A stretch of DNA of 64,000 nt. It comes from PSRF01 sp051000815. Lineage in GTDB: Bacteria > Acidobacteriota > Blastocatellia > Pyrinomonadales > Pyrinomonadaceae. The stretch is from contig JBPCNX010000099.1 in the NCBI GenBank assembly GCA_051000815.1, positions 1-64,000 of the forward strand, read 5' to 3'. Made by a program: the position numbers and the translations under genes. The notes under the pieces are model-generated. The model did no database searches, was not told where the DNA came from, and was given only the letters and a program-made list of their open reading frames with translations. Position 1 is the first letter of the stretch. Each line of letters begins with the position of its first letter. This document shows positions 33,641 to 43,110 of the stretch, in pieces.

Positions 33641-34489
33641 ATGGAACCCGCGCCAATCAACCAACCTTACCGCGGCACTGCTGTTGATCGGCCACGTGAT
33701 GTCCCTTTGCCGCCGGAGCACCTTTCATTGTTTCGCGCCGGTCAATTGCGGAAGCGCTAGCACTACGTCTCTTTCTGGAGCAGGGAATTGTCGTTCTGTG
33801 CTGCTCGCGTGAGCGTTGGACCGCTGCCGCAGGAGTACTGGGGCGTCTGGGATCGCGCGGCGCAGCAGTTTCGAGAACGGTCACATGTCTTTGGGCAGCG
33901 AATTCAACTGGGAACCAATCGTGTGCAAGTTCGAGACGGCGACGTGCAAATTGATGTCGCGTTTGAAAAGTGCACGAGCTTCGAAGTCTTCCGTCCGGCG
34001 AAGCGCGCTTACATCTGGTCGCACAAGGATTATTGTCGTGCAGCGCGCGGGACGGTGCGTTACGGCGGTACGGAAAGGTCAGTTGAGGGAGTTATGTTTG
34101 TAGACGTGAACGCCGGTTATCACGAGCGATGCACTCATTGGCGCTGGGCCGCCGGGGCAGGATTGGATCAACACGGGCGACTAGTAGCATTCAACGCTAT
34201 TACGGGCCTCTTCGATACGCCGCAACAGAGCGAGCGCACGATCTGGATTGACGGCGAGGCGCATGAGGTTGGACCGAATACCTTTTCCGATGACCTGGCA
34301 ACGGTTTCCTTCTCAGAAGGTGGAACTCTGCGCTTTCAACCCGAAGCGCTCATCGAGAATCGGGACAACTTCCTCATAGTTCGTTCTGATTACTTTCACT
34401 GGTTTGGCACTTACAGCGGCACTCTTCCTGGAGGCATTGAGTTGCAGGAAGCCTACGGGGTTCGCGAACGTCATGATGCGGTGTGGTAA
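33641..34489 (+). pseudogene. DUF2804-family gene with an in-frame amber codon
   Basis: A DUF2804-type protein (282 codons before the stop, function unknown) that starts at ATG 33641 (MEPAPINQPYRGTAVDRPRD). It is broken by TAG at 33758-33760, codon 40, in LRKR-stop-HYVSFW. Relatives have Trp at that place, so one TGG-to-TAG change is the simplest explanation. After the stop the frame is intact to the end (VGPLPQEYWGVWDR, RAYIWSHKDYCRAARG, RWAAGAGLDQHGRLVAFNA). A shorter product from a start at 33788 is possible but would lose the conserved N-terminus. Confidence 0.72.
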
Positions 34490-34629
34490 CTGTCACTGGT
34501 CGCGACCCGAACCCATAGGCGTCGCCGAACTCCCAATTCTCAATACTCCTGTCCGAGGAAAAACGGCCTGCCCCCGGGATACGAAAAGGCGTACTGAAAC
34601 ATCTCAAGAAACAACCTTAGGGGGAAGAT

Positions 34630-36726
34630 TTGGTTTTACAGACTCCCGTAAAAGACTCTGATTGGTGGAAACGCGTTTTGCCACTCATCTTGTGCTTACT
34701 GCTCAGCGCTCTTTTGATCAGCGCCCAGCAACCTAATCAACCTCCCTTGAATAATCAGAAATCGCCTAACGACAAATTGATTGTCGTTTACCGCGGGATA
34801 CGAATAGACTGGAATCCCTTACCTATCCGTTTCCCCGTCGTTCTGATCGAAGTCTATAACGAACTGGTTTTTGATGGGCGAAACCAATTTCATGCGCTGC
34901 GCATCGGCACCCAGGAATTTCCCTACCCCAGGATTCTCTTGGGTGGGGCAGTGTTTGAACTAACTCCCGAGGAATTCGCAAAGACAGGGAATGGTGACGA
35001 AGTTACTATCCTATATGGAGCAACCAACCCGATTAAAAGAAAGCTTCTCAAGAATTGGTATGTCGGAAAGCTAGACAAAACGGAGGTTGATGGGAGGCCT
35101 GTCAAAACGTTTGACGGTTCACATACCGACCCGACTACGCCCGAGATCCCCATCATAACCGTGACGGAAGACGATATGTTTCCACCGCATTGGCTGGACG
35201 CTCCGATCAGAGCACAAGCGACCAGTCTCTCTAAGAGAAACGTGTGGAGGACCTTTAATTTAATTTACAATGCCCTGAGTAGGTACTATGTTTCATCACT
35301 GCATAATCCAAAGCGTGTTTACCTTTTAAGTTCATTAACGCTCCACGGAGTGCAAAGCGATGCGGCACATTCTGCTGACACGATCTACATAGTTAACAGT
35401 GATGAAGAAGAGTATACCGATGAATATCTAAGCCTTATTTTCCATCGAGCATTTTCTAACTTTCATATACAGCAAAATAATCGGGGCAGAGATCCAGCCG
35501 CGGCAGACGTTGTGCGTTTCTTACCTCAGAAACGCTACAGAAAAGTGCCTACGTCGGATCACCTAATGAAATTGGTTTACGAGGACAACGAAGGCGGTCC
35601 GGATTACATTTACGCGCTTGAAAAAACCGGCTTCAACGGCGTTGCGCTGTTTAAGCAATTCAAGCAATCTCCACCTGCGGAAGCGATTAGTTGTCCGATT
35701 CGCTGCCAGGAGATTAGCCACCTCTCTCCGGTGGTCTTCCCAGAAGCAATCAAGGAACACACGTTTGATTACCCGGGCGTAATGATCGACCACGAACCAG
35801 TATGGTCACATGACGGTAAGCGAATTGCTTTCAAATCCACCAGGGACCACGACATTTCCGAACTATACGTAATGAGAAACGATGGTAGTAATCTTCATCG
35901 TCTCACACACACCGCTTACTCGCCGGCCCAGTCTACGGGGTACTCCCGTCCAATCTGGTCGCCCGACAACCGCCGAATCGTGTTTGTGAAGCATGATCAC
36001 GGTCCACCAAAACTGTTTACCATCAATGCCGACGGAACAGGGAGGAAATTGGCTTTAGAAGATCACTACAGCACGGGATTTGATTTGATTGGTTGGCTTC
36101 AGGATGGAAGAATCCTGTTCTTAAGGGAGGGTATTGACAAGAGTAGATCTGTCTATTCCATTTTGCGTGACGGTAGCCAATTAACACGCCTCACTGAAAA
36201 AGAGATTATCGTTTCAGAAGTCTTCTTGTCGCCAGATCAAAGTCTGATGGCAATAGGAGTTTTCGGAGATCTGCTCATCAAGGACGTAAGATCCAACACC
36301 GTGAAGTATTCATTCAACTACAGTAGTAGAGCGGTAGCTTGGTCAGCCGATAGTAAGCAGATCGCATATGGAGTTGGCGGCGGTTTGGCAGTTAGAGATC
36401 TTAGGTCTGATACTGTTCGCACCGTATCAGTGGGCCGTGGTAATGGCGTTTTCGGGATCTCCTGGTCACCAGATGGTAAGCAAATCGCCTATGTAGTTGG
36501 AATTACCATGGTTATGAATAGAACCAACCCTACGGAATTGCGAATCGTTAATGCGGATACTACAGAAGACCATCGGCTTGCTACGGATGGTGTTGTGCCG
36601 ACGTTTTCACCAGACGGAAAGTACCTGGTTTTTTATAAAGGGAATGGCCGTCTTCACTTAATAAGATCTGACGGTTCGGGTGAACGACACGTCGCTACAG
36701 GCGTTTGGGCCAAATGGATACCTTAG
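34630..36726 (+). CDS. Secreted TolB-like beta-propeller protein
   Basis: A 698-residue exported protein. The signal peptide (residues ~1-32, ending LLISAQ) is followed by an N-terminal domain of ~370 residues that I do not recognise, and a C-terminal six-bladed TolB/PD40-type propeller (~385-698). Repeated blades have the form PVWSHDGKRIAFKSTRD, PIWSPDNRRIVFVKHD, ISWSPDGKQIAYVVG and PTFSPDGKYLVFYKG. The start is taken as TTG 34630, preceded by AGGGGGAAG, since no ATG or GTG stands before the signal peptide. The gene is visibly richer in A/T than its neighbours, hinting at separate ancestry. Confidence 0.78.
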   Translation: MVLQTPVKDSDWWKRVLPLILCLLLSALLISAQQPNQPPLNNQKSPNDKLIVVYRGIRIDWNPLPIRFPVVLIEVYNELVFDGRNQFHALRIGTQEFPYPRILLGGAVFELTPEEFAKTGNGDEVTILYGATNPIKRKLLKNWYVGKLDKTEVDGRPVKTFDGSHTDPTTPEIPIITVTEDDMFPPHWLDAPIRAQATSLSKRNVWRTFNLIYNALSRYYVSSLHNPKRVYLLSSLTLHGVQSDAAHSADTIYIVNSDEEEYTDEYLSLIFHRAFSNFHIQQNNRGRDPAAADVVRFLPQKRYRKVPTSDHLMKLVYEDNEGGPDYIYALEKTGFNGVALFKQFKQSPPAEAISCPIRCQEISHLSPVVFPEAIKEHTFDYPGVMIDHEPVWSHDGKRIAFKSTRDHDISELYVMRNDGSNLHRLTHTAYSPAQSTGYSRPIWSPDNRRIVFVKHDHGPPKLFTINADGTGRKLALEDHYSTGFDLIGWLQDGRILFLREGIDKSRSVYSILRDGSQLTRLTEKEIIVSEVFLSPDQSLMAIGVFGDLLIKDVRSNTVKYSFNYSSRAVAWSADSKQIAYGVGGGLAVRDLRSDTVRTVSVGRGNGVFGISWSPDGKQIAYVVGITMVMNRTNPTELRIVNADTTEDHRLATDGVVPTFSPDGKYLVFYKGNGRLHLIRSDGSGERHVATGVWAKWIP

Positions 36727-36794
36727 TCAGATTTAATCTTTGAACCGCGGACGAATTAAAGAAGAATTCAGGTTCGATGGTGAGCTACGGACCA

Positions 36795-36803
36795 TGCTAT
36801 ACT
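36795..36803 (+). promoter_or_regulatory. Extended -10 promoter element before the Uma2 gene
   Basis: TGCTATACT (36795-36803) is a good extended -10 box about 30 bp before ATG 36834. The -35 region is poor. Confidence 0.4.
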
Positions 36804-36833
36804 CTCCCGTCAATCCTCACTGGAGAATCTATT

Positions 36834-37406
36834 ATGGTTTGGGTAAACACCTCTCCTCTCGTTAAGACCTACACGCTGGAAGAATTCTGGGCGCTTCCCG
36901 AACCTCCCGATCACTCTAAGCTCGAACTCATTGCCGGAGTCCTCTATATGACCCCTCCTCCTGGCTACACTCACGACAACGCTGTAAGCAGATTGATCCG
37001 TCTACTCTCGGAACATCTGATCGAGTCCGGCCATCCGGGAACTTTGTATGTGCCGCGCGCCGCGATCTGGACGAGTCCGAATACTTACCTCGAGCCCGAT
37101 CTGTTTTATGTTTCAGCAGAAACAGAAGCAGCGCTGGATCCCGAGCATCGCACCACAGCCGATCTGGTAATCGAGGTTATCTCTCCGGGTTCGGCCATCT
37201 ATGATCGCAACACCAAGGCCGACACCTATGCCGCACTCGACATTAAAGAGCTTTGGCTGGTTGATGAAACAGCGCAAACGATTGAAGTTCGGCAGCAAAC
37301 CGCAAAGACTTTTGCTGCAGGCACCGTGTTCGCGAGAGGTGAGAAACTGCACTCGACAGTATTGCCCGGCCTCAGCTTAGTCGTAAGCCAAATATTCGAA
37401 GCTTAG
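36834..37406 (+). CDS. Uma2-family (DUF820) putative endonuclease
   Basis: A 190-residue Uma2/DUF820 protein with the restriction-endonuclease-like fold. Visible parts are YTLEEFWALPEPPDH, KLELIAGVLYMTPPP with the conserved Glu, the active-site-like stretch YLEPDLFYVSAE, LVIEVISPGSAIYDRNTKA with the D/E-x-K-like arrangement, and YAALDIKELWLVD. These proteins are widespread in cyanobacteria and other environmental bacteria; the actual role is unclear. ATG 36834 is supported by GGAGAATC upstream and by family N-termini; a longer frame from 36777 is unlikely. Confidence 0.88.
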   Translation: MVWVNTSPLVKTYTLEEFWALPEPPDHSKLELIAGVLYMTPPPGYTHDNAVSRLIRLLSEHLIESGHPGTLYVPRAAIWTSPNTYLEPDLFYVSAETEAALDPEHRTTADLVIEVISPGSAIYDRNTKADTYAALDIKELWLVDETAQTIEVRQQTAKTFAAGTVFARGEKLHSTVLPGLSLVVSQIFEA

Positions 37407-37438
37407 CGGCTAGCGGCCAATCTGCGATAGATTCCAAA

Positions 37439-38614
37439 TCACAGAGCACCGCCAGCCGCATATCCAGAGGCCCAGGCCCATTGAAAGTTGTGTCCTCCCA
37501 GATGGCCGGTTACGTCAACAACCTCGCCGATGAAATAAAGGCCAGGAACGCGTTTGGCTTCCATCGTCTTTGACGATAACTCCGCGGTGGATACGCCGCC
37601 GGCCGTAACCTCTGCCTTCTTAAAACCTTCAGTGCCCGCGGGTGTGAGGGTCATGCGTTCGATACGCTCCGCGATCTGTTCCAACTCGAAAGGGAGATAT
37701 TGCTTCAACGGTTTTGAGGCGGCAAAGATTTCGCACCAGGCGCGCGCGAAGCGTTTTGGTAAGTAACGGGCAAGCAGATTTGCCAGTTCTATCTCTGATT
37801 TCTCGTCGCGTTTGAGAATACTCAGTACATCCTTTCCCGGGAGCAAATTGATAAACAGGGGCTCGCCGGGCCGCCAATAGGAGGAAATCTGCAAAATTGC
37901 CGGACCGCTGAGTCCGCGATGAGTTATCAGCATGTTCTCCCTGAAATCGTGGCCGTTACAACTTACGACTACGTCAACTGAGACGCCGCTCAAAGGTGTC
38001 AGACGCTTCTGAATGTCGGCTGGAAGCGTTAGCGGCACGAGGGCGGGTCGCGGTTCTTCAACCGCCAGGCCGAACTGTTTGGCAACGCAGTATCCGAAAT
38101 CAGTTGCACCGAGCGGCGGTATGGAAATGCCTCCTGTGGCGATGACCAGGGAAGCACAGTGCAGCGATTGGCTATTGGTTTCCAGTTGGAACACCTCAGG
38201 CGGACGTTTATTAATCTTCAGAACTTCCGCTCCGCAGCGAACTTCCACACCAGCTTCTTCACACTCCTGCAATAGCATGTCGATGATCTGTTGCGAGCTG
38301 CCGTCACAAAAGAGTTGACCCAATTTCTTCTCGTGGTAAGTGATGCGATGAATTTCTACGAGTGAAATGAAATCGGCAGGAGTGTAACGAGCCAGGGCCG
38401 ACTTGCAAAAATGAGGATTGGCGGACAGAAACGATTCCGGGTTTGAGTTGACGTTAGTGAAGTTGCACCGACCACCGCCTGAGATAGCGATCTTTTTTCC
38501 CACTCGGTTTGCATGTTCAAGGACAAGGACCCTGCGGCCGCGCCTGCCGGCGGTGATCGCACACAACAATCCTGCGGCTCCTCCGCCGATTATGATGACG
38601 TCCCAGTTCTGCAC
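37439..38614 (-). CDS. HI0933/YhiN-family NAD(P)/FAD-dependent flavoprotein
   Basis: A 391-residue flavoprotein of the HI0933 family. The FAD Rossmann motif VIIIGGGAAGLLCAITAGRRG stands at residues ~5-25, followed by the signature KKIAISGGGRCNFTN. The second domain and the C-terminal FIGEVVDVTGHLGGHNFQWAWASG are diagnostic. The physiological reaction of this family is unknown. It ends 33 bp after the convergent Uma2 gene. Confidence 0.92.
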   Translation of the reverse strand: MQNWDVIIIGGGAAGLLCAITAGRRGRRVLVLEHANRVGKKIAISGGGRCNFTNVNSNPESFLSANPHFCKSALARYTPADFISLVEIHRITYHEKKLGQLFCDGSSQQIIDMLLQECEEAGVEVRCGAEVLKINKRPPEVFQLETNSQSLHCASLVIATGGISIPPLGATDFGYCVAKQFGLAVEEPRPALVPLTLPADIQKRLTPLSGVSVDVVVSCNGHDFRENMLITHRGLSGPAILQISSYWRPGEPLFINLLPGKDVLSILKRDEKSEIELANLLARYLPKRFARAWCEIFAASKPLKQYLPFELEQIAERIERMTLTPAGTEGFKKAEVTAGGVSTAELSSKTMEAKRVPGLYFIGEVVDVTGHLGGHNFQWAWASGYAAGGAL

Positions 38615-38723
38615 GATATGAATCTAACGTGGAAACCTGCGTCACAGGTTGCCCCACGGTACGGCGATAAAGAAGTCGTTGCCTGGTTGCGGCAGATGAG
38701 TTCGATACTCGGGCATATGAGTC

Positions 38724-39437
38724 TCAGCGGGTCAACCAACTCGCGAAAGCGAGCCAGGCGTCTGTGCCGGAGATGAGCAGACGCAGTATTTGCGAAACGA
38801 CGATTAGCAAACCACCCCAGAGAAAGGCCGGATGAATGCGACCGCGCACGATGCGGTCATAGATCAAGCAGACGAGAATGAATAAGTCAGTCAGGCCAAA
38901 GAATGCCAACGGCCCGGCCGATGCCACATGAGGCAATCGAGCGATTGCCGGAGTTAACAGACTGATGGTAGCAAGCAGCAGCAAACGTTTGTGAATCTGT
39001 GCGCGGCGTTTGAAGTAGAGCCCGGTTCCCACCAACAACGCGAACACCACGAGATCGCCAAGCGGAATTGCCAGAAATACGAGCGGAGGGGGACCACCGG
39101 GAGGTGAGGCGCCACGTTGCGCGGCGCCGATAGCGGCAAAGTACCCGACGACCAGCATGGCGCTCGCCAACAGTCCTCCAGGGATTCCCAATCGTCGATG
39201 GATATCGATGCGCCTGGCGCTAATCAGCGACGTCTGAATGACGAAGAGCAGAATCCACGACGTGAAAAGCAATCCGTGAACGTGAAGCAGAGGTGATAAG
39301 GCCGGTGCTCTGAAAGCGCTCTTCAAAAAATACGTCGGCGCAAAACCGGCGAACACCGTGATCGCAGCGGCTATCGACATCGCCGTGAAGAAACGCCTGT
39401 CCGCGCGCGGCGTTGAGAAGGTTTGTTGAGCGAGCAT
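38724..39437 (-). CDS. Hypothetical polytopic membrane protein
   Basis: A 237-residue protein with about seven predicted membrane helices (near residues 20-40, 50-70, 85-105, 120-140, 150-170, 175-195 and 205-225). Conserved-looking His residues sit at membrane edges (LLHVHGLLFTSW, DIHRRLG, QIHKRL). This pattern is common in uncharacterised acidobacterial proteins. I cannot assign a function; a haem or quinone link is only a thought. It is preceded by the TCACGC palindrome at 39463 and is co-directional with ettA. Confidence 0.75.
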   Translation of the reverse strand: MLAQQTFSTPRADRRFFTAMSIAAAITVFAGFAPTYFLKSAFRAPALSPLLHVHGLLFTSWILLFVIQTSLISARRIDIHRRLGIPGGLLASAMLVVGYFAAIGAAQRGASPPGGPPPLVFLAIPLGDLVVFALLVGTGLYFKRRAQIHKRLLLLATISLLTPAIARLPHVASAGPLAFFGLTDLFILVCLIYDRIVRGRIHPAFLWGGLLIVVSQILRLLISGTDAWLAFASWLTR

Positions 39438-39462
39438 AATCGCGTGTCCTTGTAAGGAACTT

Positions 39463-39479
39463 TCACGCCTTCAGCGTGA
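39463..39479. repeat. TCACGC-CTTCA-GCGTGA palindrome
   Basis: The second copy of the element at 25049-25065, located between ettA and the membrane protein gene. Confidence 0.55.
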
Positions 39480-39488
39480 TTGGCCGGA

Positions 39489-41171
39489 TTACCCGCGCGT
39501 TAATTGCCGATACTTAATCCGGTGCGGCTGTTCAGCGGCGGCGCCGAGCCTTTCCTTGCGGTCAGACTCATACTCTGAATAGTTGCCTTCGAACCAAGCG
39601 ACCTTGCTGTCGCCTTCAAACGCGAGAATGTGCGTAGCAATGCGATCGAGGAACCAACGGTCGTGAGAAATTACCACGGCGCAGCCCGCGAAGTTTTCCA
39701 GGGCCTCTTCCAGCGCGCGCAGCGTGTTCACGTCCAGATCATTGGTGGGCTCGTCAAGCAAGAGAACATTTGCGCTCTCCTTCAACATCTTGGCCAGATG
39801 CACGCGATTGCGTTCTCCGCCAGACAACATTCCGACCTTCTTTTGCTGATCCGCACCAGAGAAGTTAAACCTGCCTACATACGCACGGGAGTTTACCTCG
39901 CGATTGCCGAGTTTCAGCAGGTCGGTTCCACCCGATATTTCTTCCCAAATCGATTTGTCAGGATCGAGAGTGCGGCTCTGATCGACGTAAGCAAGAGACA
40001 CTGTTTCACCGATCCTGATTGTTCCGCTGTCGGGTTGCTCCGCGCCCGTGATCATGCGAAACAATGTCGTTTTGCCGGCGCCGTTCGGTCCTATCACGCC
40101 GACAATACCGCCGGGAGGAAGTGCGAAACTCATGTCCTCGACAAGCAGATTAGCTCCATAGGCCTTGTTTACCTTGTCCGCTTCAATCACGATGTTGCCT
40201 AGCCGCGGCCCGGGCGGAATATGGATCTCAAGATCATCACGTCTCTTTTCTGACTCTTCCTGCAACATCGCTTCGTAAGAATTTATGCGCGCTTTGCCTT
40301 TTGCGTGACGGGCCTTGGGCGACATGCGAATCCATTCGAGTTCGCGTTGCAGTGTCTTCTGACGCTCGCTTTCCGATTTCTCTTCACGTCGCAAACGCTC
40401 CTGTTTCTGTTCCAACCAGGAAGTGTAGTTGCCCTTCCAGGGAATACCGGCGCCGCGATCAAGTTCCAGGATCCAGCCGGCAACATTGTCGAGAAAGTAC
40501 CGATCGTGAGTTACAGCGATTATCGTCCCGGGGTAGGCTTGCAGGTGATGTTCGAGCCAGGCGACTGATTCGGCATCAAGATGGTTGGTCGGTTCGTCCA
40601 ATAACAGGATGTCCGGTTTCTGCAGCAACAAGCGGCAAAGCGCTACGCGACGCCGTTCACCTCCCGATAACACTTTGACCGGCGTCTCCGGAGGCGGACA
40701 ACGAAGCGCGTCCATCGCCATTTCGAGACGTGAATCAAGGTCCCACGCGTCGAGTTGATCAAGTCTTTCCTGCACCACACCCTGGCGTTCGAGTAGCGCG
40801 TTCATCTCATCATCTGACATTTCTTCGGCGAATTTGGCATTTATTTGTTCGAACTCCTGCAACAGGTTGACAGTTTCCTGCACTGCCTCTTCGACGACTT
40901 CGCGCACCGTGCGCGAATCATCGATCAACGGTTCCTGTTCCAGATGACCGACTGTAAAACCCGGCGAGATTACAGTTTCTCCATTGAACTCTTTGTCGAC
41001 GCCGGCAAGGATGCGCAGCAAAGACGATTTGCCCGACCCGTTGAGGCCGATGACGCCAATCTTGGCGCCGTAAAAATAGGAGAGATAAATGTCTTTCAGA
41101 ACCGGCTTCTTGTCGTAAAACTTGCTGACGCCGACCATTGAATAGATGACTTTATTTACTTCAGTGCTCAT
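39489..41171 (-). CDS. ettA: ABC-F ATPase, energy-dependent translational throttle protein EttA
   Basis: A ribosome-binding ABC-F ATPase that couples elongation to the energy state. The 560-residue protein has two ATP-binding domains: Walker A GLNGSGKSSL (residues ~37-46) and GPNGAGKTTL (~355), signatures LSGGERRRVALCRLL and LSGGERNRVHLAKML, and Walker B LLLDEPTNHLD and LLLDEPTNDLD. The arm and linker segments typical of EttA (ELEWIRMSPKARHAKGKAR) are present. No membrane domain is present. It is followed in the same direction by a membrane protein gene. Confidence 0.95.
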   Translation of the reverse strand: MSTEVNKVIYSMVGVSKFYDKKPVLKDIYLSYFYGAKIGVIGLNGSGKSSLLRILAGVDKEFNGETVISPGFTVGHLEQEPLIDDSRTVREVVEEAVQETVNLLQEFEQINAKFAEEMSDDEMNALLERQGVVQERLDQLDAWDLDSRLEMAMDALRCPPPETPVKVLSGGERRRVALCRLLLQKPDILLLDEPTNHLDAESVAWLEHHLQAYPGTIIAVTHDRYFLDNVAGWILELDRGAGIPWKGNYTSWLEQKQERLRREEKSESERQKTLQRELEWIRMSPKARHAKGKARINSYEAMLQEESEKRRDDLEIHIPPGPRLGNIVIEADKVNKAYGANLLVEDMSFALPPGGIVGVIGPNGAGKTTLFRMITGAEQPDSGTIRIGETVSLAYVDQSRTLDPDKSIWEEISGGTDLLKLGNREVNSRAYVGRFNFSGADQQKKVGMLSGGERNRVHLAKMLKESANVLLLDEPTNDLDVNTLRALEEALENFAGCAVVISHDRWFLDRIATHILAFEGDSKVAWFEGNYSEYESDRKERLGAAAEQPHRIKYRQLTRG

Positions 41172-41199
41172 AGATTAGTTTCTCTTGCCCCTACAACTC

Positions 41200-42374
41200 T
41201 CACCGCTTGAGTCGTTTCATTATTTCTGCATGCGCCTCGAGGAGCCCGGTTGTTTGCTCGGCGTCTGGTTCAAGTTCCCATCTTTCGCGGTCCCAGGTCC
41301 CGCCAAGAATGATCCCATCGCGACGAGGAAACATATATCCCGATCCGCCAAGGTAACAGTAATCAATTTCCGGTTGTGGCAGCAGCACTTCCAGTTGGCC
41401 ACGAACAGGAAACAACTTTTGATCGTTGAAAAGAGCTCTTGCTCCCAGTCCGGTGCAGTTGAAGATCACCGATTCGGGCAGTTCCATAACTTCGTCTCTG
41501 CTTTGAAATTCCTTAATGACGATCTTTCCACCCGCGATGTAAAAATCGCGCAGCAAGGCGTTCAAGTAGACTTGAGGTTCGATCATCATCGTATTGAACT
41601 GCCGCACGTATTCGACACCAAAATATCGTTTTGGATTCTTATGAGTTACCGTCTCGGGATAGAGTTGCGCCCCACCATCCAATTCCCGCGCCAAAGCCGC
41701 CTCGCCGCTTAGCAGTTGGTACGTTTCTATCCAACGAACTCCGTAGTCTGCTCCCACGAGTGTTTGAAAAGCTTTGTTTGAGAGCAGGCAAGCTTGACGG
41801 AACTGGTCAGAAAACTTTGTGGTGATCTTTTGCGGATCGAATACCGAGGTGGGAAACCAAAACGCGCCGGCTACGTTGGACGTCGTATCGGGCGGCAGGC
41901 TCTTGGCGTAGATCGTGACCGAACTGCGCGGCCCTTGTAATTGACGCTGCAGCAAACGCGCGGTAGAGAGTCCCATTACACCACATCCGAGCACGGCAAA
42001 GGTTGCTGATGATTTGGATGCTTAACAAAATCCCGCGCCAGATCGACGGCCAGCGAGGATGTGCCCCACGAGAGCGTGACGCCTGCGCCACAATGCCCGT
42101 AGTTATGGACTAAAAGTTTTTCCCTGAACAGTTCGGCCTCGACCACAAACCCTTCGGAGCGAAACGGCCTCAGGCCAACCAAAGTACGGATGAGACGACT
42201 GCGTGAAACTTTGACCGGAGCAAAGCGGCGCTTCTGCTCGGTTGCGATTGCAAGGTTAAGAACCTCGGCCGCAAAAGAACGTGACGACGGTAAAGCCGCG
42301 TCGGCCATAACCACCGCGCCTGCACTCAAGGCAGAACGAATGAATCCGCGGCGGTCTACTTCATATTGGTTCAT
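41200..42374 (-). pseudogene. D-amino-acid-oxidase-like flavoprotein, permuted domain order, frameshifted
   Basis: Two overlapping frames (42374-41976 and 41994-41200) together encode one exported DAAO-like protein. The first frame has a twin-arginine signal (DRRGFIRSA) and then RLIRTLVGLRPFRSEGF and HNYGHCGAGVTLSWG, which in ordinary DAAO are C-terminal. The second frame contains the FAD motif AVLGCGVMGLSTARLLQ and the middle domain, normally N-terminal. This permuted order is, as far as I recall, shared by a bacterial subgroup. The frames are joined if one A is restored in the A-run near 42010 (KHPKSSATFAVLGCG). Function if repaired: oxidation of D-amino acids, periplasmic. Confidence 0.75.
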
Positions 42375-42543
42375 GCTGAATGGCTTCGATAATTCAGGTT
42401 GTAGCTAAATGCGAGATTGTGCCGTTGCCAGGTGGGATTGTGCAAGTAGCATCAAAAGAGGACGGCACCGAAAGCTCGAAACTCGAGAAGGTGGAAACGC
42501 ACATCGCCAATGGTAGAACTTCGGCAATGAATGCGTCCTTCAG

Positions 42544-42719
42544 GACGCTAGCCCGAAGGGCGAATAGGCCAGCCGTTTTACGGCTGGTTCAACTGCGTAA
42601 ACCTTCCGGGGCCGCTTTAGCGGCCTTTTATCGCAAGACCGTTGAAGCGGCCTCCACAATTGGGTGTGCCTTAAACCAGCCGTAAAACGGCTGGCCTAGT
42701 TGCCCTTCGGGCTAGCGTC
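42544..42719. repeat. Long imperfect palindrome with 46-bp arms
   Basis: Arms at 42544-42589 and 42674-42719 (GACGCTAGCCCGAAGGGC with CAGCCGTTTTACGGCTG) are inverted copies with about three mismatches. Each arm is itself palindromic. The ~85-bp centre contains a further CCGCTTTAGCGG hairpin. This is a nested, REP-cluster-like structure. Confidence 0.85.
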
Positions 42720-42821
42720 GTAAACGACGCAACGTACAAGACGAGACTTCTTCAAACAATCACCCGAATCTCAACAGGGTTCCGAAGGAATAGAGCGTCG
42801 AGTTGTGCGACTGCTCAGAGA

Positions 42822-43014
42822 CGGCTTTGCCGCCTGATGTGAGGCGGTGGCTTTGCCCCGCCGGCAGCAACTCTAAAATTCCGCGGGGCTCCGCCCTCGG
42901 TTTGGAATATCCGAAGTCCTCGAGAGACAAGGTGACGGTAAGGGCACAGCCCAAACTCCATAGCGGAATTAATGGTGGGGCAAAGCCACCGCCTCACATC
43001 AGGCGGCAAAGCCG
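42822..43014. repeat. Perfect 38-bp inverted repeat (MITE-like)
   Basis: Identical 38-bp arms in inverted orientation (42822-42859 and 42977-43014; starting CGGCTTTGCCGCC) flank 117 bp without a gene. Each arm contains the smaller hairpins GGCTTTGCC and GCCGCC/GGCGG. It lies 100 bp from the 46-bp palindrome in the same spacer. Confidence 0.85.
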
Positions 43015-43110
43015 CGCCCCAGAAGGAGTTTCATAAGCGCTACTTCCGAGACGGCAAGCGCCGCCATTAAACCGGGCCGCACTGGCAGAAGCCAAGTCGA
43101 AGTTTCCGAA

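Noticed and set aside
33758..33760. TAG in the DUF2804 gene read as pyrrolysine
   Set aside because: Pyrrolysine is almost confined to methylamine metabolism; the conserved residue here is Trp and no pyl genes are seen. A nonsense mutation is simpler.
41976..42020. Programmed ribosomal frameshift in the DAAO-like gene
   Set aside because: No slippery heptamer with a downstream structure is apparent; a lost A in a short A-run explains the shift.
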